Part shown: positions 25,801-32,933 of the stretch, in pieces
How positions within the stretch are numbered: position 1 is the first letter of the stretch
How the letters are laid out: each line of letters begins with the position of its first letter
Assembly: GCA_022616515.1 (NCBI GenBank)
Contig: JAKEEQ010000500.1
Coordinates: 1-32,933 of the forward strand
DNA length: 32,933 nucleotides
From: Chloroflexota bacterium
GTDB taxonomy: Bacteria > Chloroflexota > Anaerolineae > Aggregatilineales > J027
Reading direction: 5' to 3'
The notes under the pieces: model-generated
What the model saw: only the letters and a program-made list of their open reading frames with translations
Databases searched by the model: none
What the model was told of the DNA's origin: nothing
Program-made: the position numbers and the translations under genes

Positions 25801-26222
25801 AAGATGCCGCGATGATGCAAGTAGTCGAGGGCTTGCAGCATTTGTATGATGTAATTTATTTTCATCTCATCAGACTGAAAGCGGCTGGCCCCCACAATAC
25901 TGCGTGCCCGTTTCAATAATTCCATCGTGAAATAGGGCTGCTGCTCATCATCAAAGCCGTATTCGATGACACTGATGATATTGGGATGGCGCATTGAGGC
26001 GAGGGTTTGAAATTCATGGGCCAGCGCAATGCGTAAATCTTCATTATCGCCAGATGATTCAAAGACCAGATTTTCCAGCGGCGCAAATACGCGCTTCAAT
26101 GCCACAACCTCACCACGCAGCCGATCCAGAGCCTTATAAACCGCACCCATGCCGCCAATGCCAAGTTGTTCTTGAATCACATACCGCTGGGAGAAAAAAT
26201 CTTTTGTTTTTGTAATGGTCAT
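22803..26222 (-). CDS. Ser/Thr protein kinase - AAA/NTPase - TPR regulator (1139 aa)
   Basis: An N-terminal Hanks-type kinase (about 14-275) has the glycine loop LGIGGMGAVYKA, Lys43, catalytic ILHRDLKPGNV (Asp144), DFG 161-163 and GTVAYMAPELL. A linker carrying VGREEELTKLE leads into a STAND/AAA-like ATPase with Walker A GGESGVGKT (323-331) and Walker B VLILEDLQWA (about 427-436). The C-terminal part (about 700-1110) is a run of TPRs (for example DFEKAQPILKATVELAEK, RTDEARDYFEKALELSRK, DQEQAIEYLQQGLVMARE). All kinase residues are intact. Such proteins act as signal-integrating switches in large-genome bacteria, with TPRs sensing a partner. ATG 26222 is preceded by GGAG. A sigma70-like promoter at 26258-26286 lies in the short region shared with the divergent dnaE. 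No transmembrane segment is seen. Confidence 0.9.
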   Translation of the reverse strand: MTITKTKDFFSQRYVIQEQLGIGGMGAVYKALDRLRGEVVALKRVFAPLENLVFESSGDNEDLRIALAHEFQTLASMRHPNIISVIEYGFDDEQQPYFTMELLKRARSIVGASRFQSDEMKINYIIQMLQALDYLHHRGILHRDLKPGNVLVENNHVKILDFGLAINHNTVPEEAVGTVAYMAPELLEENPPSVASDLFAVGVMAFELFASEHPFDPTGNIMEMIYRISMMEPEYDKLDFGRNQVAVLEKLLAKDPEQRYQHASDVIRDLSQAFDLPLPEETDDIRESFLQAAELVGREEELTKLEVALEEAWLGRGSAWLIGGESGVGKTRLLDEIRVRALVKGTNVFVGESVAGSGLPYQLWRQPVRNLALTVDLTDQQVDILSQLVPDIYPLLEREPGETTFSGRTAVLDTIVTTIHLQQMPTVLILEDLQWASEDLEVLRRLVRTVQNFPLLILASYRNDERPSLPEHLPEMNLIQLERLTPAEIEQLAFSMLGEGAHNRQILLFLKEQTEGNIFFLVEVVRALAEEAGRLDKVGHDTLPLNVFTGGMQAIVQRRLAQVPAWGQPLLQLAAISGRDIDLKILEKMMDTLDNPPELNKWLISASNAAVIEFRDGHWRFAHDKLREGALQELSADSLADLHRHMALAIEATYPDADEYAARLSEHWGFAGEKEIEWHYARIAGQKALEMNVYPEAIHFLQLALDNASEAQRAELMCRIGTAHRYMGDFEKAQPILKATVELAEKVDNITALTESTLQLGSIARNQGRTDEARDYFEKALELSRKINFKLAEANALSQLGDIHRELGDQEQAIEYLQQGLVMAREIGDQRFEGITLEYLGGVYSDIGQFEPAVNYRLDALELFRANGNRRSEAIGLRNLGQTYHNYNQYEKALDVYQQALKIFMDVGDIVGEGICLDLVGDSQLDLGELQSAEQYYHRSLIIMREVGNRRNESNRLYDLARIYIGYSKPKEAIHYAQSAYNIAVEINDEDLQCLYSTTLGWAYLAADNVDQARTVLHRAAVTLGQSEHGYRAASAFGVACLRDKDVSAARNAFNRAIERSNKVLETLERSYQTWFVIGLAYSGLYLLGDTSPEKAMEAYAKAREYASHRGLLDSKLQQLFELDKTNLDDLSDIRAVLK

Positions 26223-26257
26223 TGAGGCTCCATTATCCGTCGCTGCGCTTCCATTTA

Positions 26258-26286
26258 ATTATCACCAGCGATTTGACTTGCGTCAA
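26258..26286 (-). promoter_or_regulatory. Sigma70-like promoter of the kinase-ATPase-TPR gene
   Basis: On the minus strand TTGACG (26286-26281) and GATAAT (26263-26258) are separated by exactly 17 bases, a close match to the -35/-10 consensus. The -35 box overlaps the palindrome at 26271-26288. Confidence 0.6.
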
Positions 26287-26288
26287 AT
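26271..26288. promoter_or_regulatory. 18-bp palindrome (operator-like) between the kinase gene and dnaE
   Basis: ATTTGAC-TTGC-GTCAAAT is a perfect inverted repeat with 7-base arms and a 4-base centre. It covers the -35 box of the minus-strand promoter and lies about 26 bases upstream of the dnaE -10 box, so a dimeric regulator bound here could affect both genes. The regulator is unknown. Confidence 0.5.
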
Positions 26289-26310
26289 GATTAAATTTCG
26301 TGACCGGGTG

Positions 26311-26319
26311 TGTTATACT
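26311..26319 (+). promoter_or_regulatory. Extended -10 promoter element of dnaE
   Basis: TGTTATACT contains a TATACT -10 box (26314-26319) preceded by TGn. No good -35 hexamer lies 16-18 bases upstream, as is common for extended -10 promoters. The proposed dnaE start (26356) lies 36 bases downstream. Confidence 0.45.
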
Positions 26320-26355
26320 CCAATTAAATATCAGCCTCGAAACAAAGCCCAAAAA

Positions 26356-29300
26356 ATGCACACACATAACCATGCTCATGATAAGGACTTTGTGCATCTA
26401 CATTTGCACACTGAATATAGTCTTCTTGATGGATTTGCTCAGATAAAGCAGGTCGTCAATCGCGCAGTTGACCTCAATATGGAGGCACTTGCCATCACAG
26501 ATCACGGCACGATGTTTGGCGTGATTGACTTCTATCGTGCCTGTAAGGCAGCGGGTATCAAGCCGATTATCGGTGTTGAAGCTTACCTCGCCCGGCGCAG
26601 CATGCGTGACCGCGACCCGGTCAAAGACCGCACCCCCTACCATCTGCTGCTGCTGGCTAAAAATGAAGCGGGTTACAAAAACCTGCTCAAGATTGCGTCG
26701 GCTTCTCAATTGGACGGGTACTATTACCGTCCGCGCATCGACAAAGAGTTTCTGGCGGCCCATGCGGAGGGGATTGTTGCCACCAGTGGCTGCCTCGCGG
26801 CGGAAATCCCGCGTATGGTGGAGGAGGGCCGCGATGACGAGGCCCTGCAAACTATCGGATGGTATCAGGACGTTTTCGGGAAAGATAATTTTTTTCTCGA
26901 ACTCCAGCAACATGACATTTCCGAACTGGAACGCCTCAACAAATGGCTGCTGGAAAATCGTCACCACGCCAATGTGCCGCTGGTTGCCACAAATGATGTG
27001 CATTATGTGAATCAAGATGACTACGACGTACATGATACCCTGCTGTGTATCCAGACGAGTTCGTTAAAGCGGGAAAGTAAAACCAGTCGACTGGCGATGA
27101 CCGACCCGTCGTACCATCTGCGGTCACAGCACGAAATGTGGCAAATATTCGGTGATGTTGCGCCAGAAGCCCTGTATAACACACGGCTTATCACCGAGAT
27201 GTGTGATATTCATGAATTAGATGGCGAGGGTTATCACCTGCCGATTTTCCCTGTGCCAGAGCGATTCGATAACCCGGAGCAGTATTTACGCTATCTGTGT
27301 GAGCGCGGTATTGAGTGGCGCTATGGCAGCCGGGCCAGTTCGAAGCCGATTCAGGACAGGCTTGAGCATGAACTCAATATCATTTTCAAGATGGGCTTTG
27401 CCACCTATTTCCTCATCGTATGGGACCTGATTGAGTTTGCCCGTAGTGCCGACATCTGGTGGAATGTGCGTGGATCGGGTGCAGGCAGTGTGGTGGCCTA
27501 TTCGCTCGGTATCACCAGTCTGGACCCGCTGGAAAACGCCTTGATTTTCGAGCGGTTTTTGAATCCACATCGTAAGACCATGCCAGACTTTGACCTCGAC
27601 TTCCCCGAAGACCGCCGTCAGGAGATGATTGAATACTGCGCCCGCAAATATGGGGAAGACAAAGTCGCGGCGATTATCACGTTTGGAACTCTAAAACCCA
27701 AAGCAGCTATCCGCGATGTGGGGCGTGCCCTCGATTTGCCGCTGCCGGAAGTGAACCGGATTGCCAAGATGGTTCCAACGGTGGCAAGGCCGCCCTCGAT
27801 TGACCAGCTTCTGGGCAAAGATGAGAGCAAGCCCGACGCGATGAATCCAGAAATGGTTGAGTTGTATGAAAAAGACCGCTTTGCACGTGATGTTCTGAAT
27901 TACGCGGCACGGGTCGAAGGGGTGCCACGTCATGCCGGAACGCATGCGGCGGGTATTATTGTGTCTGACAAACCGCTTGTCGAATATCTTCCGCTGCATC
28001 GCCCGACCGGCAGCAGTGCTGAAGATGCCCCGGTGAAGCAAATCACGCAGTTCCCGATGGAAACGGCAGAAAGTATTGGCCTGCTGAAAATCGACTTCCT
28101 CGGATTGTCTACCTTAACCATCATGCGACGTGCCTGCGAGTTGATCGAGCAGCATCACGGCATCAAATATGACATGTCAAACATTCCCTACCAGCCGGAC
28201 CCGGAAAACTCGGACATAACACGGATGGTTAAGGAGATGTTTGAGATGATGGGACGTGGCGAGACCATCGGTGTCTTCCAGCTTGAAAGCAGCGGGATGC
28301 GGCAGATGTTGCTGGGGATGCGACCCCAAACGTTTGAGCATATCATCGCGGCTATTTCGCTGTTTCGCCCCGGCCCGATGCAGTTCATCCCCCAGTTTAA
28401 CGCCCGTTTGCATGGCGAAGAGACCGTCGAATACCGGCACCCGCTTCTTGAGCCTATCTTGCAAGAAACTTATGGAATTTGCATCAGCGGCGATTCGCTA
28501 ATTTTGGACACGCGAACTGGACAGCGTTACCGCGTCGATCAAATCGCCCAAGTTACTAACCCGATCTATGTGCAAGGTATTGACGAGAACTACCATCCGG
28601 TTGCCAGCCGTGTCACGCATTTGATCTACAACGGTGACAAGCCCGTTTTTCGCGTTACTTTGAAAAATGGAGCGACTATCAAAACGACGCACGATCACCG
28701 CTTTTTGACTGAAACAGGATGGAAACCCCTCAGCGAGATACAACCGGGTGATTATGTTGCCACACCGCCACAGCTAATCGAGCCGGAAGAACACCAGTTA
28801 TTTGATCGTGATAAGTTACGTGTACTGGCTTATCTCATCGCTGACGGCAGTTTGGCGAGTGGAAGTTCCGTTGATTTTGTCAATAAAGAGCAATCGCTGA
28901 TCAATGAATATGTTCGATGCCTGAAGTCTTTTGATGATCTAAAACCTGTTTATACTGGACAAATCCATGATGTTCTACGAGTAGGTGTTCGCAGTGCCCG
29001 CTACAAAGAAGTCAATAGCCTCTTGGTCTGGATGCGCGAATTGGGATTTAAATACCCGCCAGGGATAAGAAAACACCCTTGCGGAGTTCGGAGTCAGGAA
29101 AAATCAATCCCTGATTTTGTATTTTCACTTAATAATGAGAATATGATCTATTTTCTCGCATCACTCTGGGACTGTGACGGTTACATTGGGGAGGAGTCGT
29201 GTCATTACAAGACAATCTCACCGCAGCTTGCGTATGATGTTCAAACGTTGTTGTTACGTTTGGGGATCAGTTCAACTATCTACACATCAAGTTATCACGC

Positions 29301-31671
29301 ACGTGGCGAAGCACGAACCGCGTATCAGGTCACAACTTACGACACGATGCGCCTAACAGAAATGCTTTTCCCTTACATGTTAACTCAAAAACGAGAAGTG
29401 GCATGTATGGGTCATGGTCGAAATACGATCAATCGCACGATTTTTATAGAAGAAGTACGTCAAAAAACAGATATGTCTGCCCGGCAGCTTATGGCAAGCT
29501 ATGGCATTGATCGGCAACATTTATATCTAAATGGTTTATCGAGACCGCGTATTACCGCAGATGTGGTTGAGTCCATCGCGGAAGCCATGCCTTTACCCCG
29601 AACGGAAGCGTTAATCAATCTGAGATGGGTGGAGATTGCCTCAATTGACCCGTCAGGCGTTGAGGCCGTTTACGATCTGACTGTCGAAGGGAATCACCAT
29701 AATTTCGTTGCCAACAATATCATTGTTCACAACTGCGCGTATCAAGAGCAGATTATGCAGATTGCGATGGACCTGTTCGGCTATGACGCTGGTGAGGCAG
29801 ACTTGATGCGCCGCGCAGTGTCCAAGAAGAAGGAAAAGGACCTCGCCAAGCATCGCGGCATCTTCCTTGAACGCGGTCCACAAAACGGCGTTGATGAGGA
29901 AGCTGCCGGGAAGATTTTTGACGACATCGAATATTTTGCCAATTATGGCTTTAATAAGTCGCATGCCGCCGATTACGCCGTCATCACCTGCCAGACGGCT
30001 TTTCTGAAATGCCACTATCCCCACGAATATATGACGGCGCTGATGTCCATCCATAAAGATGACACCGACAAAATCAGCATCTTTGTGGCGGATGCAAAGC
30101 GAATGGGCATTGATATTTTGCCCCCCAACATCAATAAATCTTCCTCAGACTTCGATATTGAAGCCGACGACAATGGTCAGCGACATATCCGGTTTGGATT
30201 GGGGGCAATCAAGAATCTTGGTCTCGGCGCAGTCGATTACATCATTGGGGAACGCGAAACCTCAGGGCCGTTTAAAAACCTCGATGACTTCCTCGACCGC
30301 TGTTCTGCCAGCGACATCGGTAAACGCGGACTTGAATCGGCAATCAAGGTGGGGGCATTCGATGAATTCGGGAACCGACCAACCCTGCTGCATAACATTG
30401 ACAAGCTCGTTAAACACAGTGTCGAGCGCCACAAGGCCGCTGAAGTAGGACAGGTGAGCATGTTCGACATCCTCGGCGGGTCGGGTGGCGATAACAGCGC
30501 GACCTCGATTGTGAATGTGCTTGAAGCGCCGCCCAATCCTGCTGACAAGCGGGAGCAACTGCGCTGGGAAAAGGAACTGGTGGGGATGTATGTCACCGAC
30601 CATCCGCTTGAGATGATTATGGACAAGTTGGATAAGATCATTACCCACAACTCGCATGAAATCCGCGAGGCGGGTGCTGTCCTTAATAGCCAGTCAGTGA
30701 TCATTGCAGGGTTAGTCACAAGTATACGTACCATCATCACCAAAAACGGTGATTCGATGGCAATCCTGCAAGTCGAGGATATTGGCGGCAAAATCGAGTG
30801 CGTGATGTTCCCGCGAATATGGGGGACTTTCCGTGATCTGGTAGAGGAAGATCGCGTATTGGTGATTCGCGGTAAAGCTGAGGACCGCCAGAGTGAGATG
30901 CAAATTATCGTAGACAGTGTCTCGCAAAATTTTGATGTGGCCTACAGCGAAGAACTGGAGGAACTGCGCCAGTCGAATTTTTCGTGGCTGCCACAAAATG
31001 ACAGTGATCCGGTAAACAATCGCTTTTTCGAAGACATTCCAACCTACATTGATGATGGCCTGGACGACGATGAGGATGATGACGAAGCCGAAGAGGATGA
31101 CATCATTGAAGATGGTGACTCTGTGGAAATCGACGATGTGGAAGCGCCGCCTGAAACCGTTGCTGAAGCGGTCGTTGTGCCTGCTGCTCCGGTACCTGAA
31201 GAAATGGAAGACGAACTGGTTCAAGACATCGAGGTGATCGTCACTGAAGAGGCTGATTATCCGGTGTCACCGCCAAAAGATGAACTGTATGAGCCAGTAG
31301 ACGATTATGAGTCGTATACCACCGAGCAACCAGTAAACGGACACGATTCATTGGTGGATGCTGCTGGCCGGTTGATTGCGCCGCCCGCCCCGGCGGCGGT
31401 TCCGCGCAAAGTGACGACTCGCCAGCAATTGGTGGTTACGCTGTATCGTTCGGGAGATGATGAACGTGATTATCGCCTGCTGCGCTGGATTTACAGTGCG
31501 GCGATGGCCTATCCGGGTGGAGATGAGCTGCGGGTGTATGCACAGTTTCCCGGTCAAGAAGACCGGCTCACGATGGATTTTCCTGATTTGACGATTCTGG
31601 TATGCGAGGCGCTGATTAACAAGTTGAAAGAGCGCCTCGGTGAAAATTGTGTGATGATCCGTAACCTGTAA
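26356..31671 (+). CDS. dnaE: DNA polymerase III alpha subunit with an in-frame intein
   Basis: A 1771-residue precursor, about 1353 residues after removal of the 418-residue intein. It has an N-terminal PHP domain (HLHLHTEYSLLDG, AITDHGTMFGVIDF, TSGCLAAEIPRM), and the C-family polymerase core with NVRGSGAGSVVAYSLGI and PDFDLDF (catalytic Asp411, Asp413 and Asp415 region). RFGLGAIKNLG and a C-terminal OB fold (VIIAGLVTSIRTIITKNGD) follow. The intein interrupts TYGI-CAYQEQIM. After the OB fold comes an acidic low-complexity linker (about 31050-31370, DDDEDDDEAEEDD) and a final folded segment. The frame opens at 26215 inside the divergent kinase gene; ATG 26356 is preferred as the family's normal start, although no ribosome site is visible. 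A terminator hairpin overlaps its stop codon. It replicates the chromosome. Confidence 0.95.
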   Translation: MHTHNHAHDKDFVHLHLHTEYSLLDGFAQIKQVVNRAVDLNMEALAITDHGTMFGVIDFYRACKAAGIKPIIGVEAYLARRSMRDRDPVKDRTPYHLLLLAKNEAGYKNLLKIASASQLDGYYYRPRIDKEFLAAHAEGIVATSGCLAAEIPRMVEEGRDDEALQTIGWYQDVFGKDNFFLELQQHDISELERLNKWLLENRHHANVPLVATNDVHYVNQDDYDVHDTLLCIQTSSLKRESKTSRLAMTDPSYHLRSQHEMWQIFGDVAPEALYNTRLITEMCDIHELDGEGYHLPIFPVPERFDNPEQYLRYLCERGIEWRYGSRASSKPIQDRLEHELNIIFKMGFATYFLIVWDLIEFARSADIWWNVRGSGAGSVVAYSLGITSLDPLENALIFERFLNPHRKTMPDFDLDFPEDRRQEMIEYCARKYGEDKVAAIITFGTLKPKAAIRDVGRALDLPLPEVNRIAKMVPTVARPPSIDQLLGKDESKPDAMNPEMVELYEKDRFARDVLNYAARVEGVPRHAGTHAAGIIVSDKPLVEYLPLHRPTGSSAEDAPVKQITQFPMETAESIGLLKIDFLGLSTLTIMRRACELIEQHHGIKYDMSNIPYQPDPENSDITRMVKEMFEMMGRGETIGVFQLESSGMRQMLLGMRPQTFEHIIAAISLFRPGPMQFIPQFNARLHGEETVEYRHPLLEPILQETYGICISGDSLILDTRTGQRYRVDQIAQVTNPIYVQGIDENYHPVASRVTHLIYNGDKPVFRVTLKNGATIKTTHDHRFLTETGWKPLSEIQPGDYVATPPQLIEPEEHQLFDRDKLRVLAYLIADGSLASGSSVDFVNKEQSLINEYVRCLKSFDDLKPVYTGQIHDVLRVGVRSARYKEVNSLLVWMRELGFKYPPGIRKHPCGVRSQEKSIPDFVFSLNNENMIYFLASLWDCDGYIGEESCHYKTISPQLAYDVQTLLLRLGISSTIYTSSYHARGEARTAYQVTTYDTMRLTEMLFPYMLTQKREVACMGHGRNTINRTIFIEEVRQKTDMSARQLMASYGIDRQHLYLNGLSRPRITADVVESIAEAMPLPRTEALINLRWVEIASIDPSGVEAVYDLTVEGNHHNFVANNIIVHNCAYQEQIMQIAMDLFGYDAGEADLMRRAVSKKKEKDLAKHRGIFLERGPQNGVDEEAAGKIFDDIEYFANYGFNKSHAADYAVITCQTAFLKCHYPHEYMTALMSIHKDDTDKISIFVADAKRMGIDILPPNINKSSSDFDIEADDNGQRHIRFGLGAIKNLGLGAVDYIIGERETSGPFKNLDDFLDRCSASDIGKRGLESAIKVGAFDEFGNRPTLLHNIDKLVKHSVERHKAAEVGQVSMFDILGGSGGDNSATSIVNVLEAPPNPADKREQLRWEKELVGMYVTDHPLEMIMDKLDKIITHNSHEIREAGAVLNSQSVIIAGLVTSIRTIITKNGDSMAILQVEDIGGKIECVMFPRIWGTFRDLVEEDRVLVIRGKAEDRQSEMQIIVDSVSQNFDVAYSEELEELRQSNFSWLPQNDSDPVNNRFFEDIPTYIDDGLDDDEDDDEAEEDDIIEDGDSVEIDDVEAPPETVAEAVVVPAAPVPEEMEDELVQDIEVIVTEEADYPVSPPKDELYEPVDDYESYTTEQPVNGHDSLVDAAGRLIAPPAPAAVPRKVTTRQQLVVTLYRSGDDERDYRLLRWIYSAAMAYPGGDELRVYAQFPGQEDRLTMDFPDLTILVCEALINKLKERLGENCVMIRNL
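28480..29733 (+). other. Intein in DnaE with LAGLIDADG homing endonuclease and an HTH-like insert
   Basis: The 418-residue insertion begins at Cys1 (CISGDSLILD, block A), has the block B motif TTHDH (Thr70, His73) and ends VYDLTVEGNHHNFVANNIIV-HN (blocks F and G), followed by +1 Cys. This is a standard class 1 splicing arrangement. Endonuclease motifs are LAYLIADGSL (Asp122) and LASLWDCDGYIG (Asp233); both acidic residues are retained, so homing activity is possible. Between the endonuclease and block F there is a segment like an HTH (MSARQLMASYGIDRQHLYLNG, about 29470-29560). Splicing would restore YGI-CAYQEQ in the polymerase core, so DnaE function depends on it. Confidence 0.93.
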
Positions 31672-31687
31672 TGGGTTGCGGATTTTT
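31659..31687 (+). terminator. Terminator hairpin overlapping the dnaE stop codon
   Basis: CCGTAACC (31659-31666) pairs with GGTTGCGG (31674-31681, one G-T pair) around a 7-base loop that contains the TAA stop codon. ATTTTT follows. Confidence 0.7.
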
Positions 31688-31703
31688 CCAATTCATGTAT
31701 AGT
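31676..31703 (+). promoter_or_regulatory. Possible promoter of the pspC-like gene
   Basis: TTGCGG (31676-31681) and TATAGT (31698-31703) are 16 bases apart, upstream of ATG 31741. The -35 box lies inside the right arm of the dnaE terminator hairpin. Confidence 0.35.
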
Positions 31704-31740
31704 TTCAGGCGATGATTTTAGTAGATTATTTGTGTAGCTT

Positions 31741-32163
31741 ATGAGACGAAGAAGACCTGCTCCCCGCCTAACGCGAAGTCTCCTCGACCGGACATTCGGC
31801 GGGGTATGTGGCGGTATTGGATATTATCTTGGCATCAATCCATGGTGGATTCGAACCGCCTTTATTGGATTGGCGTTCTTTACCTATGGCGCAGGTGTTC
31901 TGTTGTACTTTGTCCTATGGCTGGCGATGCCACAGCAAACCATCAGTGACTTACAACTCAACCCCAATCCGCTGCGCCAGAGCAACACGGCCCGCCCTGA
32001 GACATTGATTCTGCTGGGAATAGGCGTGATATTTTTAGGACTGTTGGTGATGGCGTTTAATCTGGGGGTTCTGGACAATACGAACGGGGGGGCTTTGCTC
32101 CCATTTGCCGTGATACTGCTCGGATTAACGCTGCTTGCCCAACAAATCAGGAGTCGTGCCTGA
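31741..32163 (+). CDS. PspC-domain membrane protein
   Basis: A 140-residue protein. The N-terminal part LTRSLLDRTFGGVCGGIGYYLGINPWWIR is the PspC signature, followed by a membrane helix (about 38-62). Two more hydrophobic segments follow (about 88-108 and 118-133). PspC proteins take part in the phage-shock/LiaRS envelope-stress response as membrane sensors. The stop codon overlaps the start of the next gene (TGATG), so both are translated from one message. The ribosome site before ATG 31741 is weak. No PspA or response regulator gene is in the window. Confidence 0.88.
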   Translation: MRRRRPAPRLTRSLLDRTFGGVCGGIGYYLGINPWWIRTAFIGLAFFTYGAGVLLYFVLWLAMPQQTISDLQLNPNPLRQSNTARPETLILLGIGVIFLGLLVMAFNLGVLDNTNGGALLPFAVILLGLTLLAQQIRSRA

Positions 32164-32933
32164 TGACACAATCGCGTTCAAATCTCATCTGGCCTGTACT
32201 TATCATCGGCATCGGAATTGTGATGTTACTGATCTCCGCCAATGTGATCCCGGAGGCGATTGGCGACCTCCTTATCCGGTCATGGCCTGCACTGCTGATT
32301 ATTTTTGGCCTGAACATCCTCCTGTCCCATCGTTTCCCCGTCGCAAACTGGCTGGTGCTGATTGTTAGTGTGGGTCTGGTAGTGGTGGTTGCCAATCTGG
32401 CCTATGCCGAGCGTAGCAACGAATATCGCACCGATTATCGGGAATTTCGTGAAGATTTCGTGCCGCCCGAAATTGAACAACTGGTGTTGGTCATCGACGT
32501 GCGAGATACCCGTGCCACCATTAGCCCTGCTTCGCAGCCGCGCCAGATCGCAGCCCAATTTGAAGGCAGCAACGAAAGTGATGTGGGCATCGGTTTCGAG
32601 ATTCAGGGGACGACCGCCACCATTACCATTAGCGAAGATCGCCCCGGTGTTTTGCCGCGACTGCAACATGTCGGACGTGGAACACTCAACGTCTTTGTGC
32701 CTGCTGATATACCGATTGAAGCGTTGGACTATCTGGGCGATGATGGTTCGGTGACAGCGGACTTGATGGGGCTGGATATACGAAGCATCAATATGCAAAC
32801 CGGGCGTGGTAATATGCGGCTGTGTCTGCCCCGGCAGGGAATTGTCCTTCAGGACACCATTACGATTGAGAACGGTGACCTTGAAGTAGTCATCCCGCCG
32901 AATACCACACTCAGCTTTAATGTTGGGGGCGAA
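32163..32933 (+). CDS. LiaF/DUF4097-like membrane protein, 3' part missing (window edge)
   Basis: The frame from ATG 32163 (TGATG overlap with the pspC-like gene) stays open for 257 codons to the right edge. Residues about 8-85 hold three or four hydrophobic segments of the LiaF-type N-terminal domain (LIWPVLIIGIGIVMLLISANV, SWPALLIIFGLNILL). After TDYREFREDF comes a soluble, beta-rich part with short repeats (LVLVIDVRDTRATISPA, TVTADLMGLDIRSINMQTGRGN-like) resembling the DUF4097/LiaF C-terminal domain. Such proteins modulate LiaRS-type cell-envelope stress signalling. The end of the gene is outside the window. Confidence 0.78.
   Translation, partial: MTQSRSNLIWPVLIIGIGIVMLLISANVIPEAIGDLLIRSWPALLIIFGLNILLSHRFPVANWLVLIVSVGLVVVVANLAYAERSNEYRTDYREFREDFVPPEIEQLVLVIDVRDTRATISPASQPRQIAAQFEGSNESDVGIGFEIQGTTATITISEDRPGVLPRLQHVGRGTLNVFVPADIPIEALDYLGDDGSVTADLMGLDIRSINMQTGRGNMRLCLPRQGIVLQDTITIENGDLEVVIPPNTTLSFNVGGE

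Noticed and set aside
26215-26355. N-terminal extension of dnaE from the first ATG in frame at 26215
   Set aside because: It would overlap the start of the divergent kinase gene and cover the promoters and palindrome. The residues are not DnaE-like, and the PHP domain begins shortly after Met at 26356.
28480-29733. Reading the insertion in dnaE as a separate gene or a broken dnaE
   Set aside because: The frame is continuous through both junctions and the splice motifs are complete, so an in-frame intein explains it.
30237-30791. Antisense open reading frames in dnaE, the permease and the kinase genes
   Set aside because: They lie in frames opposite well-supported genes, have unnatural composition and show no domain motif.

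Overview
The window looks like a chromosomal segment from a mid-GC bacterium, most plausibly a member of the Chloroflexota (Anaerolineae-like). That assignment is an inference from gene style: a GT39-type glycosyltransferase with a C-terminal beta domain, a kinase-ATPase-TPR giant regulator, a single-chain double FtsX permease, a polymer-forming (bactofilin-like) membrane protein, an M32 carboxypeptidase and an intein-bearing dnaE. No rRNA, tRNA or CRISPR array was recognised.

Layout, left to right. A truncated minus-strand heme-type sensor gene (DUF3365-like, CxxCH motif) runs off the left edge. It is followed by an IS605/IS200-type tnpB element whose tnpB carries a one-base frameshift but keeps all three RuvC acidic residues. 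The right end of the element stops a few bases from the stop codon of a GT39-like glycosyltransferase. A divergent block then holds a secreted gluzincin-like peptidase and modA-modB (no modC in the window). These converge on a minus-strand pair made of a GAF-histidine kinase and a CcrM-like DNA adenine methyltransferase, translationally coupled by an 8-nt overlap.

A metallo-beta-lactamase-fold hydrolase and a calcineurin-like phosphoesterase converge next. A minus-strand operon follows, in transcription order: beta-helix/membrane protein, ADP-ribosylglycohydrolase, ArsR regulator, SCP2 protein. Divergent from it are an M32 carboxypeptidase, a second phosphoesterase, and an ABC exporter ATPase overlapping its 1087-aa permease.

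The most accessory-looking part is about 20.2-22.8 kb. An AT-rich gene for a J-domain protein with TPR/HEAT-like repeats lies between two 97-bp MITE-like repeats in opposite orientation, about 77% identical by hand alignment. The upstream copy ends 7 bp before the start codon and carries a promoter-like pair that is partly conserved in the other copy.

The right part holds a 1139-aa Ser/Thr kinase-AAA-TPR regulator divergent from dnaE. The two share a short intergenic region with an 18-bp palindrome overlapping a good sigma70-like promoter. dnaE contains a 418-aa intein with LAGLIDADG endonuclease motifs, inserted before the conserved YQEQ segment, and a long acidic linker near its C-terminus. 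A PspC-like gene and a LiaF-like envelope-stress gene, the latter truncated by the window edge, close the window.
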